Virus record (IMG/VR): IMGVR_UViG_3300025133_009854
Location: 1 to 48,749 of that record
From: a virus
Length of the DNA: 48,749 nucleotides
Direction: 5' to 3' (one strand)
In this document: piece after piece, positions 7,276 to 15,344 of the stretch
Layout: every line of letters begins with the position of its first letter
How positions within the stretch are numbered: the first letter of the stretch is position 1
Translations under genes and position numbers: made by a program
The notes under the pieces: model-generated
What the model saw: only the letters and a program-made list of their open reading frames with translations
Told to the model about the DNA's origin: nothing
Databases searched by the model: none

Positions 7276-9177
7276 TTAATCTCCGCCGGATTCGATATCT
7301 ACTGCATGTTCAAAATCTGATTTTTCATCTATAACACCTACTGGGGGTATTTCTTTGTCGCCCTCAAAAACCCATCGGATCTCTTCGGCGTCAATAGTTT
7401 CCTTCTCCATCAAGCTCTCAGTCATGAAATCAATCTTGTCCTTGTGTGTAACTAAAATGTGTTTCGCATCTCTAATACAAAGATCGATGATCTTGCGAAT
7501 CTCATCGTCCAGCTGCTTAGCTGTCTCGTCACTGCACTCACTTCGCCTAGACATTGCCATCTCACGACCCAAGAACACATTCTCATTTCCTGATCCCATA
7601 TAGATGGGTCCAAGAGACGACATGCCGAAATCTCGGACCATGCGTGATGCTATTTGTTTAACTCGCTTTAAGTCATTGGAGACACCTGTGGTTGAGCCTT
7701 TTTCACCGTAATACATGCGCTCAGCCAGATATCCGCCAAGAAGAACTTTAATTCGATCTTCGTATTCCTGCCAAGTTGAAGAGTACTTATCTTCCTCGGG
7801 TAGCTGCATGGTTAATCCGAGCGCTCGGCCGTGAGGAATAATCGTCACTTTGTGAAGAGGATCAGATGACGATGTGTAGTAAGCAACAACCGCATGACCC
7901 GCTTCATGACGAGCAGTAGCAAGCTTTTGCTCTTCAGACATTGCCATAGATTTTCTTGGTGCGCCCATCGTAATCTTGTCTCTTGCTGTTTCAAAATCCT
8001 GCTGGCCGACTCTGTCGGCATCTCGTCGGCCGGCCATAAGTGAGGCCTCATTGATAAGATTTGCTAAGTCAGCTCCTGAAAATCCGGGGGTAGATTTAGC
8101 AACTATCTTTAGATCAACAGCAGGATCAAGAGGCACATCTTTTGCGTGCACATCGAGGATCATTTTGCGACCCTTGATATCGGGTAGAGGTACTACAACT
8201 TGACGATCGAATCGGCCAGGCCGAAGAAGCGCGGGGTCTAAAACATCTGGGCGGTTAGTTGCTGCAAGAACAATAATACCGCTATTATCTTCAAATCCAT
8301 CTAGCTCAACCAGTAACTGATTTAATGTCTGCTCTCGCTCATCATGTCCGCCACCCATGCCGGCGCCTCGTTGTCGACCGACAGCATCGATCTCGTCGAT
8401 GAAAATAATACAAGGTGCATTTGCTTTAGCTTGAGCGAATAAATCTCGAACTCGGCCGGCGCCGACTCCGACAAACATCTCGACAAAATCCGACCCGGAC
8501 ATACTGAAGAAGAATACATTAGCTTCGCCAGCCACAGCTTTTGCAAGAAGTGTCTTTCCTGTGCCTGGGGGGCCCGATAGCAACATGCCGGTGGGCATTT
8601 TACTGCCCAGCTTATAATACTTCTTTGGATTCCGGAGGAAATCGACGACTTCCTCTAAGTCTTCTTTTGCTTCATCGCACCCTGCAACATCTTTAAAAGC
8701 AGTAGTGTTAGATCCTGGAGGGATTATTTTGTGCTTGCTTTTGTTAAAGTCCATTGCTTTGCCCTGGTTCTTTCCCATGCTCTTAATGAACAAAAAGAAG
8801 ACGCCAAAGATGAGAATGAAAGGCAGGATATTGATAATAAGCGCCCAGAACATGTTCGGTCGAACTTGAGGTTTAATTATAAGTCTCAATCCCGGGTGAT
8901 GCTTTTGAGTCAGCTCCAGCAAATTCTCAGTAATGGGACCAACTGTTATCAACACTCTATCTATTTCAGGTTGATTCAATTCCCACTGGTCCCCTTCGAT
9001 CGTGAGAACAGCGGGAGGGTCAGAGTTCTCTGGCAGATCTTGAATAATCTTCACCATCTCTGTATAACTGATCTTTTCTTTTTGTACTTTCACCCCTTGG
9101 GGAAATGAGATCAGCGCAAAAATACACAAAAATGCTGCGAGCCAAATAAGCCAAGTTTTAGATCTAAAAATTTGCAA
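7276..9177 (-). CDS. ftsH: FtsH-type ATP-dependent membrane zinc protease
   Basis: 633 residues, full length for FtsH. TM1 about 9-25, an extracytoplasmic domain to about 105, TM2 about 110-132. The AAA module has Walker A GPPGTGKT (202-209), pore loop MFVGVG (234-239), Walker B IIFIDE (257-262) and [21 protein letters not shown] (308-325). The M41 protease has HEAGH (424-428) and a third ligand, D502 in SNDLKRV. All catalytic residues are intact. Start is TTG at 9177, with GGGAG 9 bases upstream and no in-frame ATG until codon 41. The family degrades membrane and regulatory proteins; a phage copy may remodel the host membrane. Confidence 0.97.
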   Translation of the reverse strand: MQIFRSKTWLIWLAAFLCIFALISFPQGVKVQKEKISYTEMVKIIQDLPENSDPPAVLTIEGDQWELNQPEIDRVLITVGPITENLLELTQKHHPGLRLIIKPQVRPNMFWALIINILPFILIFGVFFLFIKSMGKNQGKAMDFNKSKHKIIPPGSNTTAFKDVAGCDEAKEDLEEVVDFLRNPKKYYKLGSKMPTGMLLSGPPGTGKTLLAKAVAGEANVFFFSMSGSDFVEMFVGVGAGRVRDLFAQAKANAPCIIFIDEIDAVGRQRGAGMGGGHDEREQTLNQLLVELDGFEDNSGIIVLAATNRPDVLDPALLRPGRFDRQVVVPLPDIKGRKMILDVHAKDVPLDPAVDLKIVAKSTPGFSGADLANLINEASLMAGRRDADRVGQQDFETARDKITMGAPRKSMAMSEEQKLATARHEAGHAVVAYYTSSSDPLHKVTIIPHGRALGLTMQLPEEDKYSSTWQEYEDRIKVLLGGYLAERMYYGEKGSTTGVSNDLKRVKQIASRMVRDFGMSSLGPIYMGSGNENVFLGREMAMSRRSECSDETAKQLDDEIRKIIDLCIRDAKHILVTHKDKIDFMTESLMEKETIDAEEIRWVFEGDKEIPPVGVIDEKSDFEHAVDIESGGD

Positions 9178-9243
9178 ACTACATCACTCCCTTTTGAAGG
9201 TGAACTTACAAAATATAAGTATAATGCTTCTGTTCAAGTCGAA

Positions 9244-9672
9244 CTAATTTTGAAGTATTTCTCGAGTTTCAACGAGGCTAATAAGTGAAGCCTGGGAAGA
9301 AATTCTTCCTCCTGCGCGATAAGACCCAATACTGATTACAAAAAATTTATTTTCTGGGAGAGGGTCGCCGTTAGACTCACAACAAAATCTAACTTTTACT
9401 TCGTATTCTTGACGTGTTCCCGGCATGGAGGTTCTGTCTATAACAGTTATTTCTGGACGATCATTAGCAGCAGCCCTTAAATCTTGAGAGTAAAGATTCA
9501 GTGCCATAAAATGATTTAATCCGCTTTGAGCAGAAATTTTTGCTAACGTGTGACGACGGGCGTTTCCCGAAATAAGTGCATTGTCTCTTGCTGACGCCCA
9601 CAACACTGCAGAGAAAGAAGATATAATTACCAGCATCATCATGGTGATAATAAAAGCGAAACCTTTTCTCAT
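9244..9672 (-). CDS. Type IV pseudopilin-like protein (PilX/GspK-like)
   Basis: 142 residues. The N-terminus MRKGFAFIITMMMLVIISSF is a prepilin signal: a short basic leader, Gly before a likely cleavage site, then an unbroken hydrophobic helix. Glu at mature position 5 is absent, as in GspK-like minor pilins. The following NARRHTLAKISAQSGLNHFM resembles the PilX 'A..AAE.GL' helix. The C-terminal domain is beta-rich with a CC pair. Its start overlaps the upstream secreted protein (ATGA). A role in a pilus or surface tip is inferred from the signal only. Confidence 0.7.
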   Translation of the reverse strand: MRKGFAFIITMMMLVIISSFSAVLWASARDNALISGNARRHTLAKISAQSGLNHFMALNLYSQDLRAAANDRPEITVIDRTSMPGTRQEYEVKVRFCCESNGDPLPENKFFVISIGSYRAGGRISSQASLISLVETREILQN

Positions 9673-10040
9673 GGATTAATTTGCATGTTAAGGATAAAAT
9701 TTTGTCTTCTGACATTTCCTTGGTTTGGGCCGGCGCCGGACCTAGCATCAATTACAGGAAAATTTTTCTTGACCCACTTCTGAGTTTTGGCAGCGCATCG
9801 ATCTTCCCCATACCCACCACGTACACACATTGACTCAGTCGCTTTTACAACTTCGCAAAAACATCTCATTTGATTGTCTCGCCACTGCTCTGGGGAGTAT
9901 CGGTAGATTACTCCTCTCGGAACTCTTGTATTAGTTCCAGGTAGATACTTGGAGCATACAATTTCAGATTCTGGATGAAAGAATGGCAATCCTGTTGCCA
10001 AAAGAGTTGATGTTATCAATGTTATCAGTTTAAGTCCCAT
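9669..10040 (-). CDS. Small secreted Cys-containing protein coupled to the pseudopilin
   Basis: 123 residues. A Sec-type signal peptide (MGLKLITLITSTLLATGLPF) is followed by a region with five Cys, including CFC. No known domain recognised. Stop and start of the pseudopilin gene overlap (ATGA), so the two are made together. It could be a pilus-associated or periplasmic partner. Confidence 0.65.
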   Translation of the reverse strand: MGLKLITLITSTLLATGLPFFHPESEIVCSKYLPGTNTRVPRGVIYRYSPEQWRDNQMRCFCEVVKATESMCVRGGYGEDRCAAKTQKWVKKNFPVIDARSGAGPNQGNVRRQNFILNMQINP

Positions 10041-10076
10041 GTTAGAATTCTACAGTGCGCTATTAAAATTTACATA

Positions 10077-10247
10077 CTAATAAGGGCAAAGGACTGAACT
10101 GTGTATTACTCGTATCGTTCCTTCGAAGTCTACTTCATACTTGTCATCGCCGATTTGCTTTACAATTTTTCCATACGTGCAGAAAAGCGGAACAATCTCC
10201 CACACATCGCAGACGACAAGATGATTTGGATAGAACTTTTGTTTCAA
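10077..10247 (-). CDS. GDLV-family small protein (56 aa, TTG start)
   Basis: A gene overlooked by length cut-offs. TTG at 10247 overlaps the stop of the upstream gene as TTGA. The product reads KQKFYPNHLVVCDVW..., then YGKIVKQIGDDKYEVDFEG and IHSSVLCPY, the same strand order as GDLV proteins (NHLVV in place of GDLVV). No strong ribosome-binding site, so translation is probably coupled. Confidence 0.65.
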   Translation of the reverse strand: MKQKFYPNHLVVCDVWEIVPLFCTYGKIVKQIGDDKYEVDFEGTIRVIHSSVLCPY

Positions 10248-10444
10248 TTTTCTACTGACTTTAGTTCATCTTTAGAAAACTCTAAAACTTTACCATCTAT
10301 CAAGATCATATATACATCAGGTTCGTCACAAATCTCAGATAAAATGACCCCAGATTTTCCAACTAATTTTTTAGATTCTTTTAATAGAAATCCCGGGTAA
10401 TGATCAGGGAACGGTCGCACTACAACAAGATCACCCAGTTTCAT
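10244..10444 (-). CDS. GDLV-family small protein (66 aa)
   Basis: Starts MKLGDLVVVRPF. A middle strand GKSGVILSEI and a hairpin VYMILIDGKVLEFSKDELKSV close the domain. Typical family member, 1 base after the upstream stop. Function unknown; the domain is probably a small SH3-like barrel. Confidence 0.75.
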   Translation of the reverse strand: MKLGDLVVVRPFPDHYPGFLLKESKKLVGKSGVILSEICDEPDVYMILIDGKVLEFSKDELKSVEN

Positions 10445-10445
10445 C

Positions 10446-10742
10446 TTAGGATTCTTGCAAGCGCTTATGTGTGTGTTGTTTTCTCAGCGCTAGAATACCT
10501 TGAGTAAGATTTCCGATGAAGATGTGCCCGCAGATAATCCCGAAAGCTAACCAGTCAGCATGGACGGCTAGCATGTAAAGCGCGGCGATGGCACCGGTAC
10601 CAAAGTACCAGAAACAGGCTGGTACATTGATTGCATCAGCAGTTGGTGAATCTACAATTGCTTTGATTACCGGATAGTACCAAAAATAATTTAGCACTTG
10701 AGTCACAACATACAAGCCTATCAAGAACTCAATAGCAGTCAT
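10446..10742 (-). CDS. PQ-loop/SemiSWEET-like membrane protein
   Basis: 98 residues with three hydrophobic segments (about 3-22, 43-62, 67-86). Between TM1 and TM2 lies VIKAIVDSPTADAINVPA, matching the SemiSWEET/PQ-loop pattern (Q-V-x-K-x-x-K/S-x-x-A-x-x-I-S/N-x-P). The protein at 24870-25148 is a paralog with the same loop. SemiSWEETs are half-transporters that dimerise to move sugars; the substrate is unknown here. ATGA overlap with the upstream gene. Confidence 0.7.
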   Translation of the reverse strand: MTAIEFLIGLYVVTQVLNYFWYYPVIKAIVDSPTADAINVPACFWYFGTGAIAALYMLAVHADWLAFGIICGHIFIGNLTQGILALRKQHTHKRLQES

Positions 10743-10951
10743 TGAACCTTTTTTCTATTTCGAATATGGCCGATTTGATGAATCTGGACGTATTGTGCTC
10801 TTATCCTTCTTAGCTCACCTTCATGCAAGACAGTAACAATCTTCATGTAGGGCTTATACTCTTCAGTAATGATACCATACTTCCAATCCGTCAATTCTTG
10901 GGTTCGATGATTAATGATATCTCGAAACCGAACCATGTCACCTTCTCTCAT
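10739..10951 (-). CDS. GDLV-family small protein (70 aa)
   Basis: Begins MREGDMVRFRDI, then YGIITEEYKPYMKIVTVL and LRRIRAQYVQI, with a basic tail. GDMV replaces GDLV. Its stop overlaps the PQ-loop gene start. Confidence 0.75.
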   Translation of the reverse strand: MREGDMVRFRDIINHRTQELTDWKYGIITEEYKPYMKIVTVLHEGELRRIRAQYVQIHQIGHIRNRKKVQ

Positions 10952-10971
10952 TTAGATTATCCGCTCTTTTT

Positions 10972-11166
10972 CTAACTGGAAGAAATCATTCTAACAAGGT
11001 GTGCCGGAAAGTATTTCTTTTTTCCGTCAAATAGAATGTCATATGCTGGACATCTTTCAGAATGATATTCTTTTAAGATTACGCCGTATCTAGGCTTGTT
11101 ACATTTGAATTGCGCGAGAAGAAGAATCAAATCTCCTGGACAGGGACGATCAAGTTGATGATTCAT
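10972..11166 (-). CDS. GDLV-family small protein (64 aa)
   Basis: From the ATG at 11166: MNHQLDRPCPGDLILLLAQ, then RYGVILKEYH, YDILFDGKKKYFPAHLVRMI. Full family pattern. A longer in-frame start at 11211 would overlap the upstream gene by 62 bases and is less likely. No clear ribosome-binding site for either. Confidence 0.65.
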   Translation of the reverse strand: MNHQLDRPCPGDLILLLAQFKCNKPRYGVILKEYHSERCPAYDILFDGKKKYFPAHLVRMISSS

Positions 11167-11341
11167 CGCATAGTTCACAATCAAGTATGTGAATCCATTG
11201 AGGTTCTTCATTTATCAGCACCCAGCAAAATGATGCAGCAAAACCAGTATCTTCTAAAACTAGTCCGGCGCGACCTGAAAATACGCCGTCTAGGACTTTA
11301 ACTAGATCGCCTTTAACAAGACTAGGTGCTTTGCCGATCAA
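11150..11341 (-). CDS. GDLV-family small protein
   Basis: The region KGDLVKVLDGVFSGRAGLVL ... CWVLINEEPQWIHILDCEL is a clear family match. There is no ATG: candidate starts are TTG at 11341 (GAGG 5 bases upstream, used here) and TTG at 11371, which overlaps the upstream stop. Confidence 0.65.
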   Translation of the reverse strand: MIGKAPSLVKGDLVKVLDGVFSGRAGLVLEDTGFAASFCWVLINEEPQWIHILDCELCDESST

Positions 11342-11360
11342 TGCGTCCTCTCGTTCCTTC

Positions 11361-11693
11361 TCAGTTCTCAATCAGATCAAGTAGATCTTTTCTGATTCCT
11401 AAGACAACACCGTCTGAATCTCTGGTGTACCTAACATATTTGAAGCGCGATAAACTGTCGATCGTTTCTTTGGGCGCTTTGGGAAATAGTACCTTGGCTT
11501 CGATATCTGATTCTGTGATAACCCCAGTCCATGACTTGTGTTCTCGGCACGTAACTCTAGATCCGGGCACCCAGCCCTTGGGCGAAGGGGTGCTATCTTT
11601 TTGAGGTGTTTTAGCAGAAGTTTTGTCAGATGTTTTGACAGACACTTTCTTTTGTGCTGTCTTCTTTTTCGCTTTTTGTTTTTTCTTAGACAT
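11361..11693 (-). CDS. Lys-rich N-terminal arm plus GDLV-like domain
   Basis: 110 residues from the ATG at 11693. The first 40 residues are very rich in Lys, Ser and Thr (MSKKKQKAKKKTAQKK...), like a nucleic-acid-binding tail. The rest (PGSRVTCREHKSWTGVI ... YTRDSDGVVLGIRKDLLDLI) has the GDLV-family strand order. This suggests the family can be joined to a nucleic-acid-binding arm. Confidence 0.65.
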   Translation of the reverse strand: MSKKKQKAKKKTAQKKVSVKTSDKTSAKTPQKDSTPSPKGWVPGSRVTCREHKSWTGVITESDIEAKVLFPKAPKETIDSLSRFKYVRYTRDSDGVVLGIRKDLLDLIEN

Positions 11694-11874
11694 GCAAATC
11701 GTCACTCAAAACAAGATTGACTTCTTGCGATTCAAACCACATTTGTTGGCCTGCAACGAGGACTTGATACGCTTCTAAGTAATCGTCAAACTCTCTTCGA
11801 TCAATGATCATCGCCACTTGACCGTCAAATCCAGAATGACGTGAGTTAACAACAACTAGGTTTCCGGGTGACAT
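11686..11874 (-). CDS. GDLV-family small protein (62 aa)
   Basis: Starts MSPGNLVVVNSRHSGFDGQV, then AYQVLVAGQQMWFESQEVNLV. AGGA lies 6 bases before the ATG, inside the end of the upstream gene. Confidence 0.75.
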   Translation of the reverse strand: MSPGNLVVVNSRHSGFDGQVAMIIDRREFDDYLEAYQVLVAGQQMWFESQEVNLVLSDDLHV

Positions 11875-12146
11875 ATCTTTTCCTGGTCAAGGTGGTCCCA
11901 ATATTCCTCGAACGATGAATCATACCACCCCCGAACAATCTTGTTCATAACGAGAACATCGATGACAGGATTCCCTTCTTCATCTTCATAAACAGCAGTA
12001 ACCACGGCGGGCGTAAGCTCAGGAATGTTCAAGATATCCCCGTTGGCGTCTGCGCCGGTCCATTGTATTGGGCCTGTGGACGTATCGACCCACTCGGCGA
12101 ATCGTACGAGATCACCTGGTTTGAAAATCACCGACTTACCGGACAT
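11856..12146 (-). CDS. GDLV-family protein (96 aa)
   Basis: Longer member: MSGKSVIFKPGDLVRFAEW, then a 30-residue insertion with ILNIPELTPAVVTAVYEDEE and IDVLVMNKIVRGW. GGAGCG precedes the ATG. A TATAAT hexamer lies at 12169-12174 just upstream, but no matching -35 is visible. First gene after the T3SS-like cassette. Confidence 0.7.
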   Translation of the reverse strand: MSGKSVIFKPGDLVRFAEWVDTSTGPIQWTGADANGDILNIPELTPAVVTAVYEDEEGNPVIDVLVMNKIVRGWYDSSFEEYWDHLDQEKICHPET

Positions 12147-12168
12147 AGATAGCGCTCCGAACGCTCTA

Positions 12169-12570
12169 TTATACCTGGGTTTGTAGAGTTTGTTTTATGC
12201 CATCAGTTGCTTTTTCGACCACTTTGGAGGTCAGTTCTAGCTCTTGGCTGAACTTATATACGCCGGCCTGAATTGCTAGCAGTTCAGTAGGATTAAACTG
12301 TTTTCCAGAAGTTGCAAGCTTGATAATCTTGTCTAGCTTTCCTTGTCCGGACATGACGCTAGATAAAACTCTTGTTAGATTTGCATCTTTTGTCTTGTCT
12401 ACCCGGAGCTCCTGCTTGATCTCTGCGGTCTTTTGGGTGGAAGGTATATTATCCATCGATGCCGAAGAGGAAGTTTGTTTCAGAACATCTTGGAAGCTCT
12501 TGGGTGTACTCTGGGCTTTAACTGGTTGATTTGCTGTAGGCAGTTGTATGTTTAACCCTGAAATTTCCAT
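12169..12570 (-). CDS. sctI: Type III secretion inner-rod-like protein (YscI/HrpB/SctI family)
   Basis: 133 residues. The C-terminal 55 residues match the YscI/HrpB C-terminal domain: GKLDKIIKLATSGKQFNP, then ELLAIQAGVYKFSQELEL and TSKVVEKATDGIKQTL, with the family's NP-x-x-L-L-x-x-Q ... E-L-x-x-K pattern. The N-terminal half is Ser/Gln-rich and looks disordered, as is usual for SctI. In T3SS this protein joins the needle to the secretion machine. The two upstream genes end in needle-like helices, matching the needle-then-rod gene order of T3SS operons. TAATG overlap with the upstream stop. Homology is inferred from pattern recognition, not a search. Confidence 0.7.
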   Translation of the reverse strand: MEISGLNIQLPTANQPVKAQSTPKSFQDVLKQTSSSASMDNIPSTQKTAEIKQELRVDKTKDANLTRVLSSVMSGQGKLDKIIKLATSGKQFNPTELLAIQAGVYKFSQELELTSKVVEKATDGIKQTLQTQV

Positions 12571-13052
12571 TATCGAACGTTGTTAATTGCGTTCTTCGCA
12601 GTGTCGTGCTTGGTTTTCATCACGTTTGAGATCGTGCTAAATTGCCTGTTCTCACCCTGCATCTTGTTCTGGAGGGTTAGATACTGGAGGTTGAAGCTCA
12701 TCTGCATCTCTTGCATAGCTTTGGTTTGATCCATCAAGGTCTGCGTTGATGATCCGCCGGTTTGACCTGCAGGTGTATTTAAGCTGGGTGATTGACCTGG
12801 AACGTTCATTGTACCATTACCTGCGTAGTTGCCGATTGCTTCAGCTGCTTGACTTACAGTAGCATTGACAACTGATCCCCCTGGAACATAAGGTGCTGCA
12901 ACTCCGACCGCACCTGCTACTACTCCTGCTGCGTTTGATGCGCCCCGGCCGACCATTGCGCCGAAATCGTTTCTTGCAGTTTGGCGAGTGTGCATAGCTT
13001 CTGAGGTTATGCGAATTGAACCGCCGTTATTTAGTCTATTAATACCTGGCAT
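12570..13052 (-). CDS. T3SS needle-like (SctF-like C-terminus) extended protein
   Basis: 160 residues. The N-terminal two thirds contain a Gly/Ala-rich hydrophobic stretch (AAGVVAGAVGVAAPYVPGG) and a Pro/Gly/Ser/Thr linker. The final 33 residues align without gaps to the C-terminal helix of needle proteins PrgI/MxiH as I recall them, sharing Q-x-K, N, S-N-x-x-K, D, and the ending I-x-N-x-R (here ISNVMKTKHDTAKNAINNVR). Needle proteins are usually about 80 residues, so this is an extended form. AAGGA precedes the ATG. Could also be a translocator-like protein. Paralog at 13063-13881. Confidence 0.6.
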   Translation of the reverse strand: MPGINRLNNGGSIRITSEAMHTRQTARNDFGAMVGRGASNAAGVVAGAVGVAAPYVPGGSVVNATVSQAAEAIGNYAGNGTMNVPGQSPSLNTPAGQTGGSSTQTLMDQTKAMQEMQMSFNLQYLTLQNKMQGENRQFSTISNVMKTKHDTAKNAINNVR

Positions 13053-13062
13053 TTTATTTTCC

Positions 13063-13881
13063 TTACCGGATGTTTCTAATTGACGTCATGCTCATGTCGT
13101 GCATTGTCTTGAGAACATTAGAGATCAAATCATGCATCTCTTTGCGCTTATTCATAGCTTGCTGAATCTTGAAGTTGATAACTGATCTGCTGTGATCGAC
13201 ATCTCCTGCGGGTTTTCTGCCGAACATCGAACTACCTATGCCGCCGCCGAATGCCGAACCTAACTTTGATCCGATTGGGCCGCCAACTAATCCGCCCAGA
13301 ACTCCGCCGCCGAGCGTGACAGCCTTTGAAGCGAGAGATTTAAAGGCGCTCTTGATGCCGCCGAAGATCCCGCCTTTCTTCTTACTCTTCTTCATGGACT
13401 CATACTTCTTAATCAGCGATTTAAGCTCTTTCTCAGAATCGCGCATTTGTTTGAAGAGGAAAGCTGCCAGCATATCCTCGAAGGATGCTCCTGGGCCGAC
13501 TAGAGAATCCATGTCGCCGCCTTGCTTTTGAATCTGGCCCCTGAGAATGTTTCCGGCTGATGCGCCGCCGGATCTAATCAAGTTCATGATCTCACTGTCC
13601 ATTGCCCGAAGCGCAGATCCTAAGGTTGTACGTGCAGTATTTTGCGAGTAAGTGTGACCGCATTGCCGGCGGGATCTTGCAATTGCTCGGGAAGGCCTGC
13701 TTAAAAACTGCTGTGTGGTTTGACCGGAGAATAAGTCCTTCCAGTTTTGAACTGCCCCTGAGATGTTTAGGGTTGCTAGATCTACTTGGGCTCCTGCAAT
13801 ATCTCCGACTGCATCCGGATAACCGAGTTTGTCTAGTGTTTTGTTGAGCCGAGTTCCGAGCGAATTAATTCCAACTACCAT
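13063..13881 (-). CDS. T3SS needle/translocator-like protein with Gly-zipper segment
   Basis: 272 residues. The C-terminus (MHDLISNVLKTMHDMSMTSI then RNIR) shares the same S-N-x-x-K ... I-x-N-x-R ending as the next gene. Before it is a Gly-rich hydrophobic region (LGGGVLGGLVGGPIGSKLGS), preceded by Lys-rich helices (FKQMRDSEKELKSLIKKYES) that resemble a coiled coil. Coiled coil plus hydrophobic hairpin is the plan of T3SS translocators and of membrane-inserting phage proteins. GGAGG lies 9 bases before the ATG. It begins the three-gene cassette. Confidence 0.6.
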   Translation of the reverse strand: MVVGINSLGTRLNKTLDKLGYPDAVGDIAGAQVDLATLNISGAVQNWKDLFSGQTTQQFLSRPSRAIARSRRQCGHTYSQNTARTTLGSALRAMDSEIMNLIRSGGASAGNILRGQIQKQGGDMDSLVGPGASFEDMLAAFLFKQMRDSEKELKSLIKKYESMKKSKKKGGIFGGIKSAFKSLASKAVTLGGGVLGGLVGGPIGSKLGSAFGGGIGSSMFGRKPAGDVDHSRSVINFKIQQAMNKRKEMHDLISNVLKTMHDMSMTSIRNIR

Positions 13882-13953
13882 GTTTGAGGACCTCCCGTTT
13901 GTGTATGTCCTATATCTATTACCGGTAGTTTTACGGAAAAGTTTCCTCTTTTT

Positions 13954-14175
13954 TTAGTTTTTTTTTGTTTTTGTTGGAAAATCAACGGGCTGGAAGCCTT
14001 CTTTGAGTAGCTCTAGTTCGTCTTTTTCAGCATATGCTCTGCGACCATCGTCGTACAAAACTTCAAATTCCCAGTAATAAGTTACTGAATCTGTGTCTGT
14101 CCAGTATATATCTTTCTTGATGATCATCCCGGGTCGAAATATCGAGTAATCGTAAACCAAGTCACCGACTTTCAC
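13954..14175 (-). CDS. GDLV-family small protein (73 aa, GTG start)
   Basis: MKVGDLVYDYSIFRPGMIIK, then YYWEFEVLYDDGRRAYAEKDELEL and a Lys-rich tail. The GTG start overlaps the upstream stop as GTGA. Confidence 0.75.
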   Translation of the reverse strand: MKVGDLVYDYSIFRPGMIIKKDIYWTDTDSVTYYWEFEVLYDDGRRAYAEKDELELLKEGFQPVDFPTKTKKN

Positions 14176-14477
14176 GAGACCACCAGAACCTTTGCAAGAA
14201 TGTGTGTCCTGTTTTCGTCTACTGCTCTTTGCAATCTGTGATGCCCATCAAGAATGCTCTGGATCTCTCCTTCTTGCTCTATCGCGATGATCGGAAAAGA
14301 TAAGTCTGCGGTTTCCTTCCGATGCTGTTCAATAATCACGTTAGATATCAGGGTTAATGGTTCGACTTCTAGCAAAACAATCGGCTCATCTTGCAGTGCT
14401 GCCAGAACATCTTGGATTGTTACTCTGTTTCCTTTTTCATCTTCCCAGAATGTTTTCTCCCAATCACTTAATTTCAC
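14172..14477 (-). CDS. ParB/sulfiredoxin-fold-like protein
   Basis: 101 residues from the GTG at 14477, which overlaps the upstream stop (GTGA) and has GGAGGT 5 bases upstream. The C-terminal half (FPIIAIEQEGEIQSILDGHH then RLQRAVDENRTHILAKVL) has the ParB/Srx core D-G-x-H-R, which in ParB contributes to nucleotide binding. There is no HTH domain, so it is not a full partition protein; single-domain ParB-like nucleases or regulators are common in phages. Lies among GDLV genes. Confidence 0.7.
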   Translation of the reverse strand: MKLSDWEKTFWEDEKGNRVTIQDVLAALQDEPIVLLEVEPLTLISNVIIEQHRKETADLSFPIIAIEQEGEIQSILDGHHRLQRAVDENRTHILAKVLVVS

Positions 14478-14662
14478 GGGATCACCTCCAAGGTCCACCA
14501 AGGCGGGTCAAAATGACCGAAGGTCCATCTTCCGCCCTCGCTGTAAAAAATTAACGGACACGATTTCGATAGGATCGGGTAGTCCTCATCGCATATATAC
14601 ACGCCGCGGGCGATACAATCGTCATCTCTAGAAATTATTCTAACGAGGTCACCTGGCTTCAT
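14474..14662 (-). CDS. GDLV-family small protein (62 aa)
   Basis: MKPGDLVRIISRDDDCIARG, then LIFYSEGGRWTFGHFDPPWW. Family member with a Trp-rich end. Overlaps the previous gene by 14 bases; its own end holds the ribosome-binding site of the ParB-like gene. Confidence 0.75.
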   Translation of the reverse strand: MKPGDLVRIISRDDDCIARGVYICDEDYPILSKSCPLIFYSEGGRWTFGHFDPPWWTLEVIP

Positions 14663-14831
14663 TGACTACTTCAATTGTCCATTGGTTGTCAAAATGGTGT
14701 ATTTCCCCCTTGAAGAAAACAGTCGTTGATCGCCCAGAAAAAGGATCAGTCCACGCATCGTAAAGATAGATTCCGATCCCGAGGTTGTTGTCATCGAATC
14801 CAACAATGCTGACAAGATCACCAGCGTTCAT
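14649..14831 (-). CDS. GDLV-family small protein (60 aa)
   Basis: Start at the ATG at 14831 (ATGA overlap with the upstream stop): MNAGDLVSIVGFDDNNLGIG, then TTVFFKGEIHHFDNQWTIEV. Very similar in layout to the next gene product. Confidence 0.75.
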   Translation of the reverse strand: MNAGDLVSIVGFDDNNLGIGIYLYDAWTDPFSGRSTTVFFKGEIHHFDNQWTIEVVNEAR

Positions 14832-15157
14832 ACAGCTTCCTTTAGCTCGTCGTATATCTGTTGAACTACATCTGCTGGGACCCATCCAGCGACATTATCA
14901 TACTCATCCCAGAACTTAGACCAGGGCTTCTTCTTCATGTCTGTCTCCATAGACGGGTTCAACCAAGCAGAGTCATTTGAAAGAAGTGCAATCTCAAAGG
15001 TTTCATAATCGTAAGGTAGTAAATTATCAGCTCTTGGTGAACAATAATTTTGAGAGCTGGCGACAACTGAAAGCTTCATTCCGCCTCGGAGATGCAGCTG
15101 GGCGTGGCACTTTCGCATTCCTGGGCGCAACATATAGTTTCTAAAATCATCTTTCAT
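14828..15157 (-). CDS. Conserved phage-type hypothetical protein
   Basis: 109 residues from the ATG at 15157, overlapping the upstream gene by 11 bases. The core MRKCHAQLHLRGGMKLSVVA, then SPRADNLLPYDYETFEIALL and VAGWVPADVVQQIYDEL, resembles a common phage protein of unknown function with an L-x-L-R-x-G-M-x-L-S-V-V strand. Longer in-frame starts reach 15226 but would overlap more. Confidence 0.65.
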   Translation of the reverse strand: MKDDFRNYMLRPGMRKCHAQLHLRGGMKLSVVASSQNYCSPRADNLLPYDYETFEIALLSNDSAWLNPSMETDMKKKPWSKFWDEYDNVAGWVPADVVQQIYDELKEAV

Positions 15158-15344
15158 CGATTGCTTCAAGCTGGCTTTTGAATATCCACCATCGCCCAGT
15201 AGTAAAGAGTACAAGTGCATGCTCATAGCCGACTTCGTCTTCTATGATATCAATCACAATTCCAGGGGACTCAGGTACAGAATTATCCGCCAGCCCAAAT
15301 ACTTTGCTGCTGTCCCTAAGCGCGACCAAGTCCCCGGGCTTCAT
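15147..15344 (-). CDS. GDLV-family small protein (65 aa)
   Basis: MKPGDLVALRDSSKVFGLAD, then PGIVIDIIED and HALVLFTTGRWWIFKSQLEAI. ATGA overlap with the upstream stop. Confidence 0.78.
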   Translation of the reverse strand: MKPGDLVALRDSSKVFGLADNSVPESPGIVIDIIEDEVGYEHALVLFTTGRWWIFKSQLEAIDER

